Assembly: GCA_964432945.1 (NCBI GenBank)
Contig: CAYSPO010000037.1
Location: 1 to 13,094 of the forward strand
From: CAYSPO01 sp964432945
Lineage (GTDB): Bacteria; Bacillota; Clostridia; Tissierellales; Peptoniphilaceae
DNA length: 13,094 nucleotides
Direction of reading: 5' to 3'
The notes below the pieces were generated by a model that was not told the origin of the DNA, did no database searches, and saw only the letters and a program-made list of their open reading frames with translations. Positions within the stretch are counted from its first letter, which is position 1. Each line of letters opens with the position of its first letter. Both the position numbers and the translations under genes were made by a program. Shown here one piece after another: positions 1-8,332 of the stretch.

Positions 1-41
1 CAATGAAATCAGCTTGGATTATTTCAGGAAATTAAATATTA
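1..41 (+). other. Possible 3' end of an upstream gene, frame unresolved
   Basis: The window opens just upstream of a terminator, so these bases probably carry the end of a preceding + strand gene. All three + frames reach a stop: at 4-6, at 33-35 (just before the hairpin) and at 80-82 (through the hairpin). The frame that starts at base 2 reads like coding sequence (NEISLDYFRKLNI...). In many Firmicutes the gene before ctp is ftsX, whose tail often reads like SLRKFLKV, so an FtsX end is conceivable. The match is too short to claim. Confidence 0.25.
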
Positions 42-77
42 AAGCCTATAATACTATGTATTATAGGCTTTTTCTTT
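42..77 (+). terminator. Rho-independent terminator of the upstream transcript
   Basis: A perfect 12-bp inverted repeat (42-53 with 59-70, 5-base loop) is followed by the T-rich run TTTCTTT at 71-77. The hairpin and U-tract are a standard intrinsic terminator for + strand transcription entering from the left. It separates that transcript from the operon starting with the protease gene. Confidence 0.88.
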
Positions 78-114
78 GTTAGATTTTTAATGTATTAATT
101 CACTAAAATACTAA

Positions 115-120
115 TATAAT
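115..120 (+). promoter_or_regulatory. Candidate -10 box for the ctp-uvrBA-gltX operon
   Basis: TATAAT at 115-120 is a perfect -10 hexamer about 48 bases ahead of the chosen ATG and downstream of the terminator, where a promoter is needed. No good -35 box lies 16-18 bases upstream (TATTAA, GTATTA and TGTATT are poor matches), and the region is very AT-rich, so chance is a real alternative. If it is real, transcription starts near 127, which rules out a TTG start at 120. Confidence 0.45.
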
Positions 121-155
121 TGAAAGAAGTACTTAAGCCGTTTATAATTGAGGGT

Positions 156-162
156 AGAGGTG
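156..162 (+). promoter_or_regulatory. Ribosome binding site that decides the ctp start
   Basis: AGAGGTG at 156-162 lies 5 bases before the ATG at 168, a good Shine-Dalgarno match and spacing. The alternative in-frame TTG at 120 has no such site and overlaps the -10 box. Starting at 168 also places a clean lipoprotein signal peptide at the N-terminus. Confidence 0.75.
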
Positions 163-167
163 AAAAT

Positions 168-1343
168 ATGAAAAGAGCAAGATTTTTATTAATAACATTA
201 TTATCAGCTGCTTTAGTAGCATGTAGTAGCCCAAGTCAATCGGTCACTCTTACTGGTGAAGAATATGAGCAATATAAAAAAGATAGGGAAAAAATTGAAA
301 AGATAGAATATTTAGAAGAATCTATTGGAAAAGATTTTCTTTATGATGTCGACGAAGATAAGATAGAACAAGGTATATATAAAGGTATATTTGAAGCTTT
401 AGATGACCCTTACTCTGTATATTATACAAGTGATGAATTTGAAAAATTAATGGAAGAAAACCAAGGCGAATTTGGTGGAATAGGGATAGTTGTTACAGCT
501 CAGGCTAGTGAATTTATAACTGTTGTATCTCCTATCGATGGAACTCCTGGAGATAATGCTGGAATACAATCAGGAGATAAAATAATTGCTATAAACGATA
601 AGATTTATTTTGGTAGTGATTTAGAAGAAGCAGTTACCCAGATGAAGGGTGAGCCTGGAACAAAGGTAAAATTAGTTATTAGAAGAGAAACAGAAGATGG
701 TTTTGAGGATATCGAAAAAGAAATTGTCAGAGAAATAATAAGAGTAGAATCAGTTAGAGAACAAGCAATAGATGATGATTATTATTATATCCAAATTTCC
801 TCTTTTGATGAACATACTGCAGAAGACTTTAAGAAAGCTATAAATAATGCAAAGTCATATTATAAAGGTGCAGTTATTGATTTGAGAAATAATCCTGGTG
901 GTCTTTTATCATCTGTTGTAGAAATATCAGATCTATTACTTCCAAAAGGAGCAATAGTTTCAACTGTGGATAAACACGGAAAGAAAGAAGTTAAGTTCTC
1001 AGATGAGGCACTAGTTGACATTCCTTTAGTGGTTCTTGTTAATAAGGGATCGGCTTCTGCTTCTGAAATTCTTTCAGGTGCATTACAGGACTATGGAAGA
1101 GCAAAAATAATAGGTGAACAAACATTTGGTAAAGGTATTGTTCAAAAAATATATCCTCTAGAAGATGGTGGGTATAAATTAACCGTTTCTGAATATTATA
1201 CTCCAGAAGGGAATAAAATCCATGAAAAAGGGGTAACACCTGATATAGAAGTAAAATTAAATGAAGATGTTGAAGGAATAGGGTTGGAATTTATAGAAGA
1301 AGATAATCAATTGCAGGAAGCAATAGAAGTCTTAAAAAAATAA
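168..1343 (+). CDS. ctpA: S41 carboxyl-terminal processing peptidase, predicted lipoprotein (CtpA/CtpB family)
   Basis: This is a serine protease that cleaves near the C-termini of target proteins outside the cytoplasmic membrane. From the ATG at 168 it has 391 residues. The N-terminus has basic residues (MKRAR), a hydrophobic core and the lipobox L-V-A-C with Cys19, so it should be lipid-anchored to the outer face of the membrane. A PDZ domain covers about residues 100-187 (starting GEFGGIGI). The S41 catalytic core follows: Ser297 in GSASASE, Lys322 in FGKG and Gln326, with the 25- and 4-residue spacings of the Ser-Lys-Gln triad known from B. subtilis CtpB. Its place ahead of uvrB-uvrA matches the B. 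subtilis ftsEX-ctpB...uvrBA region. Substrates cannot be read from the sequence. The family call is firm; the CtpA versus CtpB label is arbitrary. Confidence 0.93.
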   Translation: MKRARFLLITLLSAALVACSSPSQSVTLTGEEYEQYKKDREKIEKIEYLEESIGKDFLYDVDEDKIEQGIYKGIFEALDDPYSVYYTSDEFEKLMEENQGEFGGIGIVVTAQASEFITVVSPIDGTPGDNAGIQSGDKIIAINDKIYFGSDLEEAVTQMKGEPGTKVKLVIRRETEDGFEDIEKEIVREIIRVESVREQAIDDDYYYIQISSFDEHTAEDFKKAINNAKSYYKGAVIDLRNNPGGLLSSVVEISDLLLPKGAIVSTVDKHGKKEVKFSDEALVDIPLVVLVNKGSASASEILSGALQDYGRAKIIGEQTFGKGIVQKIYPLEDGGYKLTVSEYYTPEGNKIHEKGVTPDIEVKLNEDVEGIGLEFIEEDNQLQEAIEVLKK

Positions 1344-1359
1344 TTGAAAGATGATGTAG

Positions 1360-3330
1360 ATGGATAAGTTCGTTTTAAAATCGAAGTTTAAGCCAACAGG
1401 AGATCAGCCTCAAGCAATTGAGGCTATTTCCAATAGAATAATGATGGGTGAGAGAGATAGTATACTAAAAGGGGTAACAGGTTCAGGTAAAACTTTTACA
1501 ATGGCAAATGTTATAGAGAAAGTTCAAAAACCGACACTTGTTATAGCTCATAATAAAACACTTGCCTACCAATTAGCTTCAGAATTTAGAGATTTTTTTC
1601 CTGATTCTGCTGTAGAGTATTTCGTTTCTTATTATGACTATTACCAACCAGAAGCCTATGTGCCAGCCTCTGACACTTATATTGAAAAAGACTCGTCAAT
1701 TAATGATGAGATAGATAAATTAAGGCACTCTGCTACGGCAGCTTTATTTGAAAGAAGAGATGTAATAATAGTTGCCTCTGTTTCTTGTATCTATGGTTTA
1801 GGAGACCCAGTAGATTACGAAAATCTTATGGTTTCTATCAGACCAGGTATGATAAAAGATAGAGATGAGGTAATGAAAGAACTAATAGGAATACAATTTG
1901 TTAGAAATGATATAGATTTTCAAAGAGGAACTTTTAGAGTTAGGGGAGATAGTTTAGATGTTTTCCCAGCTTCTTCTGATCAAAATGCTGTAAGAGTAGA
2001 GTTTTTTGGAGATGAAGTTGAAAGAATTATTGAAATAGATACTCTAACTGGAGAAGTTATTGGTTATAGAAATCATATTTCTATATTTCCAGCGTCTCAC
2101 TATGCAACTACTCCGGAAAAGATAGATAGGGCATTAGAAACCATTGCCTTAGAATTAGAAGATAGACTTAAATATTTTAGAGATAATAATAAATTGTTAG
2201 AGGCTCAAAGACTTGAACAAAGAACACTTTACGATATGGAAATGCTAAAGGAAATGGGCTTTTGTACTGGAATTGAAAACTATTCCAGACATATGAGTCA
2301 AAGAGCACCAGGAAGTAAACCTTACACTTTAATAGATTATTTTCCAAAGGATTTTTTAACTATTATTGATGAATCTCATGCAACTGTTCCTCAAATTAGG
2401 GCTATGTATAATGGAGATAGGGCAAGAAAGCAAAACCTTGTTGACTATGGCTTTAGGCTTCCTTCAGCTTTGGATAATAGACCGATGAAGTTTGAAGAAT
2501 TTGAGAATATGATGAATCAAGTAGTCTATGTATCTGCCACTCCTGGTCCTTATGAACTAGAGAAAACTAATGAAGAAATGGTTGAACAAATAATTAGACC
2601 AACAGGTTTACTTGATCCGGTTATAACAATAAAACCTGTTGAAAATCAAATAGATGATTTGCTTGAAGAAATAGATAAGACAACAAAGAAAGGTGAGAGA
2701 AGCCTTATAACTACTCTTACCAAAAGAATGTCTGAAGATCTTACTTCATACCTCAAAGATGTAGGAGTTAAGGTTACCTATATGCATTCTGATATAGATA
2801 CTATTGAAAGAATGGAAATAATTAGAGATTTAAGGTTAGGTAAGTATGATGTTTTAGTTGGAATTAACTTGCTTAGAGAGGGGCTCGATATTCCAGAGGT
2901 CTCCTTTATAGGAATTTTAGATGCAGATAAAGAAGGATTTTTAAGATCTGATACTTCTTTAATACAAACAGTAGGAAGAGCAGCAAGAAACTCAGAAGGT
3001 CATGTGTTCTTTTATGCAGATAGGATTACTGGTTCTATGCAAAGAACTATCGATGAAACTACTAGAAGAAGAGAAATTCAGATGGCATATAATAAAAAAC
3101 ATGGAATAACGCCTACATCAATTGTTAAGGATGTAAGAGGTGTTATCGAAGCAACAGTAGCTGCGGAAGATGAAGCAGATTATAAAATAAAAGAGTTCAA
3201 ACCAGAAGATATAAATAAACTTATAATAAATCTAGAGGAAGAAATGTATAAAGCGGCTGAACTCCTAGAATTTGAAAGGGCGGCGAATTTGAGAGACGAA
3301 TTAAGAAGACTAAAAAGTGAGATAAAATAA
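1360..3330 (+). CDS. uvrB: Excinuclease ABC subunit B
   Basis: UvrB is the helicase-like damage-verification subunit of nucleotide excision repair. It is loaded by UvrA and then recruits UvrC for incision. The 656-residue length is normal. Visible motifs are Walker A GVTGSGKT (38-45), the tyrosine-rich beta-hairpin YYDYYQPEAY (91-100) that inserts between DNA strands, the DEAD-like box DESH (337-340), helicase motif VI QTVGRAARN (536-544), and a C-terminal UVR coiled-coil domain (about 618-654, ERAANLRDEL) that contacts UvrC. The start MDKFVLKSKFKPTGDQP is the usual UvrB beginning. It lies 16 bases after ctp with only a weak Shine-Dalgarno (GAAAG), so some translation may depend on upstream ribosomes. 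Its stop overlaps the uvrA start by one base. It appears complete and unremarkable. Confidence 0.98.
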   Translation: MDKFVLKSKFKPTGDQPQAIEAISNRIMMGERDSILKGVTGSGKTFTMANVIEKVQKPTLVIAHNKTLAYQLASEFRDFFPDSAVEYFVSYYDYYQPEAYVPASDTYIEKDSSINDEIDKLRHSATAALFERRDVIIVASVSCIYGLGDPVDYENLMVSIRPGMIKDRDEVMKELIGIQFVRNDIDFQRGTFRVRGDSLDVFPASSDQNAVRVEFFGDEVERIIEIDTLTGEVIGYRNHISIFPASHYATTPEKIDRALETIALELEDRLKYFRDNNKLLEAQRLEQRTLYDMEMLKEMGFCTGIENYSRHMSQRAPGSKPYTLIDYFPKDFLTIIDESHATVPQIRAMYNGDRARKQNLVDYGFRLPSALDNRPMKFEEFENMMNQVVYVSATPGPYELEKTNEEMVEQIIRPTGLLDPVITIKPVENQIDDLLEEIDKTTKKGERSLITTLTKRMSEDLTSYLKDVGVKVTYMHSDIDTIERMEIIRDLRLGKYDVLVGINLLREGLDIPEVSFIGILDADKEGFLRSDTSLIQTVGRAARNSEGHVFFYADRITGSMQRTIDETTRRREIQMAYNKKHGITPTSIVKDVRGVIEATVAAEDEADYKIKEFKPEDINKLIINLEEEMYKAAELLEFERAANLRDELRRLKSEIK

Positions 3331-6149
3331 TGAGTTTAGAAAAAATAGTTATAAAAGGAGCAAGAGAAAACAACTTAAAGTCCATTGACCTTAAAATACC
3401 TAGAGAAAAAATGGTGGTAATAACGGGCTTGTCTGGATCAGGGAAGTCTTCTCTTGCTTTTAATACAATATATGCAGAAGGGCAAAGAAGATATGTTGAA
3501 TCTTTATCTTCTTATGCTAGACAATTTCTAGGTCAGATGGATAAACCTGATGTGGATTATATAGAAGGTCTTTCTCCGTCAATCTCTATCGATCAAAAAA
3601 CTACAAGCAATAATCCAAGATCAACAGTAGGAACAGTAACAGAAATATATGATTATTTAAGGTTACTTTTTGCAAGGGTTGGAAAAGCATACTGCCCAGT
3701 ATGTGGTAAAAGAATATCATCTCAAACAGTTGATCAAATGGTTGATGATATTTATAAAAATCCTGAAAAATCTAGATTAAAGATACTTTCACCTATAGTT
3801 AGGGGAAAAAAGGGTGCTCACGTAAAATTAATTGAAAATATCAAAAGGCAGGGATTTAACAGAATAATCGCTGATGATATAGAATATGATTTATTTGAAG
3901 ATGTGAATTTAGATAAAAATAAAGCTCACGATATAGATATTGTGGTTGATAGGTTAGTTCTAAAAGAAGGAATAGAATCTAGGTTAACTGACTCTATTGA
4001 AACTGCTTTAGAATTAAGTGAGGGAATATTAAGAGTTGACGTTGATGGCGAAATCAAGTCATATAGCGAGAGTTTATCTTGTCCTGATGGCCATATTCAA
4101 CTAGAAGAAATTGAGCCAAGATCCTTCTCTTTTAATAGTCCTTATGGTATGTGTAAATTTTGTGATGGTATTGGATTTCATTTAGAGGTAGATGAAGATT
4201 CAATGATTCCAGATAAAAAGCTTAGCTTGAATGAAGGAGCTTTAGCTCCTTATAATACCGCTAAAAAAGGAACGTATTACTATCAATACATTGAAAGTGT
4301 AGCAAAACACCATAAGTTTTCTATGGATGAGCCTATAGAAAATGCCTCAAAAGAATTGATAGATGATCTTCTTTATGGAACAAAGTATGATGTTAAGTTT
4401 GTATTTAAGTCAATGTTTTCTGAAGATAAGTTGGTTAAAGGTAAATGGGAAGGTGCTATAAATAATATAAGAAGAAGATATTATCAAAGCGAGAGTAGCC
4501 AGCATAAAGATAGGCTTGGAGAGTATATGATAGAAAAAACTTGCTCTCATTGCCATGGAGATAGGCTGAGCCCAGAAGTATTATCAGTTAAAATTAATGA
4601 TTTAAATATTGCTGAAGTAACAAATATGTCAGTTGATAAATGCCTTGAATGGTTTAATAAACTAGAGTTTACTAAAAATGAAATGGAAGTTGCATCTGAA
4701 GTTTTAAAGGAAATTAAGGCAAGACTTAGTTTTTTAGTGGAAGTAGGTCTAAGTTATTTAACTCTTTCTAGAATGGCAGGTACTCTTTCTGGTGGAGAAG
4801 CTCAGAGAATAAGATTGGCAAGTCAGATAGGATCTGGTTTAGTTGGCGTTATTTATGTTATGGATGAGCCTAGTATAGGTCTTCACTCAAGAGATAACGA
4901 AAAACTTATCAAATCTTTAAGAAACTTAACTGAATTAGGTAACTCGGTAATTATAGTAGAACATGATGAAGCTACTATGAAAGAGGCTGATCAGATAATA
5001 GATATTGGACCAGGGGCAGGAATTAATGGAGGAGAATTAATATTCCAAGGAACTTATAAGCAAATTTTAAAATCTAAAGATTCAATAACTGGACAATATT
5101 TATCAGGCAGAAAGAAAATAGAAATTCCTAAAGAGAGAAGAACTAGTGATAAATGGATAGAAGTAAAAGGAGCAAGAGAAAATAATCTTAAGAATATAGA
5201 TGTTAAATTTCCTCTTGGAGTTTTTACGGTAATTACAGGTGTTTCTGGCTCAGGTAAATCTTCTTTAGTAAATAATATATTAAATAGACAGTTATCTAAA
5301 GAGCTGAACAAATCGAAAGTTAGACCAGGAGAACATGATGAAATTTTGGGAGTAGATCAATTAGACAAGGTAATAAGAATTGACCAATCACCGATAGGAC
5401 GAACTCCTCGATCAAACCCAGCCACCTATACAAAGGTGTTTGATCACATAAGAGATTTATTCGCATCTACACCTGATGCAAAGATGAGAGGATATAATAA
5501 AGGAAGATTTAGCTTTAATGTTAAAGGTGGAAGGTGTGAAAATTGCTCTGGAGATGGTACTATTAAGGTAGAAATGCATTTTTTATCTGATGTGTATATT
5601 CCTTGTGAAGTTTGTGGAGGTAAAAGGTATAATCGTGAAACTTTGCAAGTAAAATATAGGGGTAAAAACATTGCTGAAGTCCTTAATATGACAATCGATG
5701 AAGCACTTGAGTTTTTTGAAAACCATACATCCATAAAAACAAAGCTACAAACCTTACATGATGTTGGTCTTGGATACTTAAAGTTAGGTCAGTCATCAAC
5801 TGAACTATCTGGGGGCGAAGCACAAAGAGTAAAGCTTGCATCAGAATTAAGTAAAAGATCAACTGGTAAGACAATTTATATTTTAGATGAGCCAACTACT
5901 GGGCTTCATACTGCTGATATCCATAGGCTTATAGGTGTTTTAAATAGGCTTGTTGAAGAAGGAAATACAGTTATGGTAATTGAGCATAACCTAGATGTAA
6001 TAAAAAGTGGCGACTATATTATTGACCTTGGTCCTGAAGGTGGAAGCGGAGGAGGTCAACTGGTAGCGGAAGGAACTCCGGAAGAAGTTGCTAAGGTTAA
6101 GAAGTCTTATACAGGACAATTTTTAAAAGAAATCTTAAAAGAGGGATAA
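3330..6149 (+). CDS. uvrA: Excinuclease ABC subunit A
   Basis: UvrA is the dimeric ABC-type ATPase that scans DNA for lesions and loads UvrB. The 939-residue length is normal. It has two nucleotide-binding halves: Walker A GLSGSGKS (33-40) with signature LSGGE (486-490) and Walker B ending MDEPSIGLH; then Walker A GVSGSGKS (637-644) with signature LSGGE (826-830) and LDEPTTGLH. Cysteine pairs of the zinc modules are visible: CPVC (122-125), C251 with C275/C278, CSHC in the insertion domain, and CENC...CEVC in the second half. One oddity is that the 251 module reads CPDGH, whereas I recall relatives reading CPDHG or CPxC, so the second ligand may be displaced. The start codon overlaps the uvrB stop (TAATG) without a strong Shine-Dalgarno, which implies translational coupling and matched UvrA/UvrB output. 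Confidence 0.98.
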   Translation: MSLEKIVIKGARENNLKSIDLKIPREKMVVITGLSGSGKSSLAFNTIYAEGQRRYVESLSSYARQFLGQMDKPDVDYIEGLSPSISIDQKTTSNNPRSTVGTVTEIYDYLRLLFARVGKAYCPVCGKRISSQTVDQMVDDIYKNPEKSRLKILSPIVRGKKGAHVKLIENIKRQGFNRIIADDIEYDLFEDVNLDKNKAHDIDIVVDRLVLKEGIESRLTDSIETALELSEGILRVDVDGEIKSYSESLSCPDGHIQLEEIEPRSFSFNSPYGMCKFCDGIGFHLEVDEDSMIPDKKLSLNEGALAPYNTAKKGTYYYQYIESVAKHHKFSMDEPIENASKELIDDLLYGTKYDVKFVFKSMFSEDKLVKGKWEGAINNIRRRYYQSESSQHKDRLGEYMIEKTCSHCHGDRLSPEVLSVKINDLNIAEVTNMSVDKCLEWFNKLEFTKNEMEVASEVLKEIKARLSFLVEVGLSYLTLSRMAGTLSGGEAQRIRLASQIGSGLVGVIYVMDEPSIGLHSRDNEKLIKSLRNLTELGNSVIIVEHDEATMKEADQIIDIGPGAGINGGELIFQGTYKQILKSKDSITGQYLSGRKKIEIPKERRTSDKWIEVKGARENNLKNIDVKFPLGVFTVITGVSGSGKSSLVNNILNRQLSKELNKSKVRPGEHDEILGVDQLDKVIRIDQSPIGRTPRSNPATYTKVFDHIRDLFASTPDAKMRGYNKGRFSFNVKGGRCENCSGDGTIKVEMHFLSDVYIPCEVCGGKRYNRETLQVKYRGKNIAEVLNMTIDEALEFFENHTSIKTKLQTLHDVGLGYLKLGQSSTELSGGEAQRVKLASELSKRSTGKTIYILDEPTTGLHTADIHRLIGVLNRLVEEGNTVMVIEHNLDVIKSGDYIIDLGPEGGSGGGQLVAEGTPEEVAKVKKSYTGQFLKEILKEG

Positions 6150-6150
6150 T

Positions 6151-7770
6151 ATGATACTACTATCAAAATATGATGCTTTTAGGTGGCATGAAAAATTAAG
6201 CACATATTTAAAAGGATATTTTTATAATGAAAATATTAGCCATGAGGATATAATAGAAAAGATGCTTGGCTATGAAAATTTAAGCCGATATACGAATTTA
6301 TTTAGTGAATTAAACGGAGAGTTTGCAGCTTGTAGGGAAACTGAAGACTACATTTTTGCTTGCTCTGATTACACTAGGTCATTCCCTTTGTTTTATTCGG
6401 TTACAAAAGATGAATTTATTATTTCAGACTCCCCTGATGCTATAAGAAGAATACTTCCTACAAACTCTATAGATGAACAAGCAATGTGGGAATTGAGAAT
6501 TTCAGGAACAACTTTTGGCGATAAAACTCTTTATAAGGAAATAAAAACCTTAGGCTCAGGTGAGGCTCTTTTCTATGACAAAAATACAAAAGAGCTTGAG
6601 ATTGTAGAATATATCGACTTTGATCCTTATAATGCCTCAGATTCTAGCCCAGAGGAGCTTCTGAAGGAAATGAAAGCAACTTATGATGAAGCAATAGAAG
6701 AAAGTTTGGGGCATCTTCAAGATCAAACTATTGTAGTTCCCATAAAAAATGGTTGGTGGGAAAGAATATTAATGGACGGAATAAAAAGGCTTGGTCTAAA
6801 GAAAGTTATACTATATTCCTATGGTGCTAAAGATCACCCTAATGTAGAGCATGGAAGAAAGATTGCTGAATACTATGGTTATCCTTGGCATATGATTGAA
6901 TATACACCAATTGAGTGGTTTACTTGGGCGATAGGTAAAGATTATAAAAAATATGTAAATTATTCTACAAGATATAATTCTGTTCCTAATATTGAGGAAT
7001 ATCTTGCAATAAAAGCTCTAAAAACTAAAAATATAATTCCTGATGATGCTATTCTATTAAATGTATGTTTTACAGGATTTCTAAGAGGCGATATGCTTCC
7101 TAGAGTGTTTCTTCATGAAGAAAAGATAACAGATAAAATTCTTCATAAAGAAGTATTAAGGGAGATTGCTTCAAATGTTAAATGGCAAAGAGGAGATTAT
7201 ATAAGGCAAAATCAATATATAAATGATATATTTAGACTTCCTTTAGCTAATGGAGATTATGAAAAAAAATCTGTTGTCTGGAAATTTAAGTATGCATACT
7301 GGAAAGAAAGAGTTGGCAAACATAGTTCTAATTCAAGGCGTATGTACGAAATGTTTGGTTATAGGTGGAGAAATGTTCAAATCCAAAAGAAGATAACAGA
7401 TTTTTGGTCGAAAGTTCCTCACAAAATGAGATATCAAGGAATTCTTCAGAATATGTATGATAAAACATATAATCAAGATTTACTAGATTATTTAGGATGT
7501 GATCCTTATCCAGTTAGACATAAAACTGAATTAGACCTTATGGATAAGTTTAGTCTCAAATTCCCAGACTTATATAGAAAGTATGAATTTAGAAAGAAAT
7601 CAAATAAAATACGTACAGCCTATGACGATGACCCACTACTTTGGTATAATATAATAAGTAGGCGTGATTTCAACAGAATGAGGCCAGAAGTATCTTATAT
7701 TTTAGGAGTTCAATCGATTAAGTATATTTGGAGTTTTTTAAAAGAAAATGACTTTGAAATAGGGGGATAA
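6151..7770 (+). CDS. Asparagine-synthetase-like protein with degenerate active-site motifs (putative pseudoenzyme)
   Basis: This intact 539-residue protein resembles the asparagine-synthase-related proteins often found in surface-polysaccharide clusters. The N-terminal part (about 1-165) is a glutaminase-like Ntn fold (LNGEFAACRE, then SDYTRSFPLFYS and FIISDSPDAI) but lacks the N-terminal catalytic Cys. The C-terminal part (about 190 on) is PP-loop synthetase-like: VILYSYGAKDHPNVEHGRKI resembles the strand and helix after the ATP loop. The loop itself, normally SGGxDS, reads KNGWWE (199-204). The acidic GHSGDFLAGSHIP-like motif reads TGFLRGDMLP (308-317) without its Asp. The E.RLPLWD-like motif reads YRWRNVQIQ (404-412). 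It therefore probably does not adenylate a substrate; this is inference from motifs recalled from the family. GAGGG at 6141-6145 is a good ribosome site. The gene sits 1 base after uvrA and 2 before the DJ-1 gene. No function can be assigned. Confidence 0.72.
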   Translation: MILLSKYDAFRWHEKLSTYLKGYFYNENISHEDIIEKMLGYENLSRYTNLFSELNGEFAACRETEDYIFACSDYTRSFPLFYSVTKDEFIISDSPDAIRRILPTNSIDEQAMWELRISGTTFGDKTLYKEIKTLGSGEALFYDKNTKELEIVEYIDFDPYNASDSSPEELLKEMKATYDEAIEESLGHLQDQTIVVPIKNGWWERILMDGIKRLGLKKVILYSYGAKDHPNVEHGRKIAEYYGYPWHMIEYTPIEWFTWAIGKDYKKYVNYSTRYNSVPNIEEYLAIKALKTKNIIPDDAILLNVCFTGFLRGDMLPRVFLHEEKITDKILHKEVLREIASNVKWQRGDYIRQNQYINDIFRLPLANGDYEKKSVVWKFKYAYWKERVGKHSSNSRRMYEMFGYRWRNVQIQKKITDFWSKVPHKMRYQGILQNMYDKTYNQDLLDYLGCDPYPVRHKTELDLMDKFSLKFPDLYRKYEFRKKSNKIRTAYDDDPLLWYNIISRRDFNRMRPEVSYILGVQSIKYIWSFLKENDFEIGG

Positions 7771-7772
7771 TT

Positions 7773-8321
7773 ATGAAAATTTTTGTTTTGATGGCAGATG
7801 GCTTTGAAGAAATAGAAACTATTACTGTTGTAGACATATTAAAAAGAGCTAATCTTGATGTTAATATGCTTACAATAAATGATTTCCATGCAAGTGTTGG
7901 TGCTCATGAGATAGAAGTAGTTGCCGACTATACCCTAGAGGAGTTTGAAGAAAATAAACTTGATTATAGTTCCTTAATAGTACCTGGCGGAATGGAAGGG
8001 GTAGAAAATCTTTCTAAGAATCAAAAAGTTCTCGACTTAATAAGAAATGCCAATGAAGATAAAAAGTTAGTAGCTGCAATTTGTGCAGGACCACTGGTAT
8101 TAGAAAAAGCGGGAGTACTTGAATCTAGAAAGGCTACTTCATATCCAGGGTTAGAGGAAAAATTATCAGCTGAGATTATTAACGATGATGTTGTTATCGA
8201 TGATAATATAATTACATCAAAAGGCCCATCTACAGCTATGAATTTTGCTTTAGAACTTGTTGAATATATAATAGATAAAAATAAAAGAACTGAACTTGAG
8301 CAAGACCTACTGGTTCAGTAA
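7773..8321 (+). CDS. DJ-1/PfpI/YajL-family protein
   Basis: This 182-residue single-domain protein belongs to the DJ-1/ThiJ/PfpI superfamily, flavodoxin-like proteins with a reactive nucleophile-elbow cysteine. Members have been linked to oxidative-stress protection and, with dispute, to glyoxalase or deglycase activity. The signature residues are present: Glu15 in DGFEEIE (equivalent to Glu18 of human DJ-1), the VPGG turn, and Cys104 in AAICAGP (equivalent to Cys106). The position of His126 in DJ-1 is a Tyr here (ATSYPG). The segment TSKGPSTAMNFAL near the C-terminus is typical of the DJ-1/YajL branch rather than the PfpI proteases. AGGGGG at 7761-7766 serves as ribosome site inside the end of the preceding gene. 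The gene lies 2 bases after the AsnB-like gene and 11 before gltX, so it is cotranscribed. The family is clear; the exact activity is not. Confidence 0.92.
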   Translation: MKIFVLMADGFEEIETITVVDILKRANLDVNMLTINDFHASVGAHEIEVVADYTLEEFEENKLDYSSLIVPGGMEGVENLSKNQKVLDLIRNANEDKKLVAAICAGPLVLEKAGVLESRKATSYPGLEEKLSAEIINDDVVIDDNIITSKGPSTAMNFALELVEYIIDKNKRTELEQDLLVQ

Positions 8322-8332
8322 TAGGAGGATAA

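Noticed and set aside
120..167. In-frame TTG at 120 as the start of the protease gene, adding 16 residues
   Set aside because: It overlaps the -10 box, has no ribosome site, and would bury the lipoprotein signal peptide that begins at ATG 168 behind a good AGAGGTG.
1351..1359. ATG-ATG-TAG mini-frame just before the uvrB start
   Set aside because: Two codons in AT-rich sequence are expected by chance, with no ribosome site of their own; not enough to call a regulatory upstream frame.
5054..5895. Several - strand open frames inside uvrA
   Set aside because: They lie entirely within conserved UvrA coding sequence, lack convincing ribosome sites and show no recognisable motifs; they are reverse-strand shadows.
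8245..8272. TTGCTT and TATAAT 16 bases apart inside the DJ-1 3' end, as an internal gltX promoter
   Set aside because: The -35 matches only three of six consensus bases and TATAAT is frequent in such AT-rich coding sequence; not supported without transcript data.
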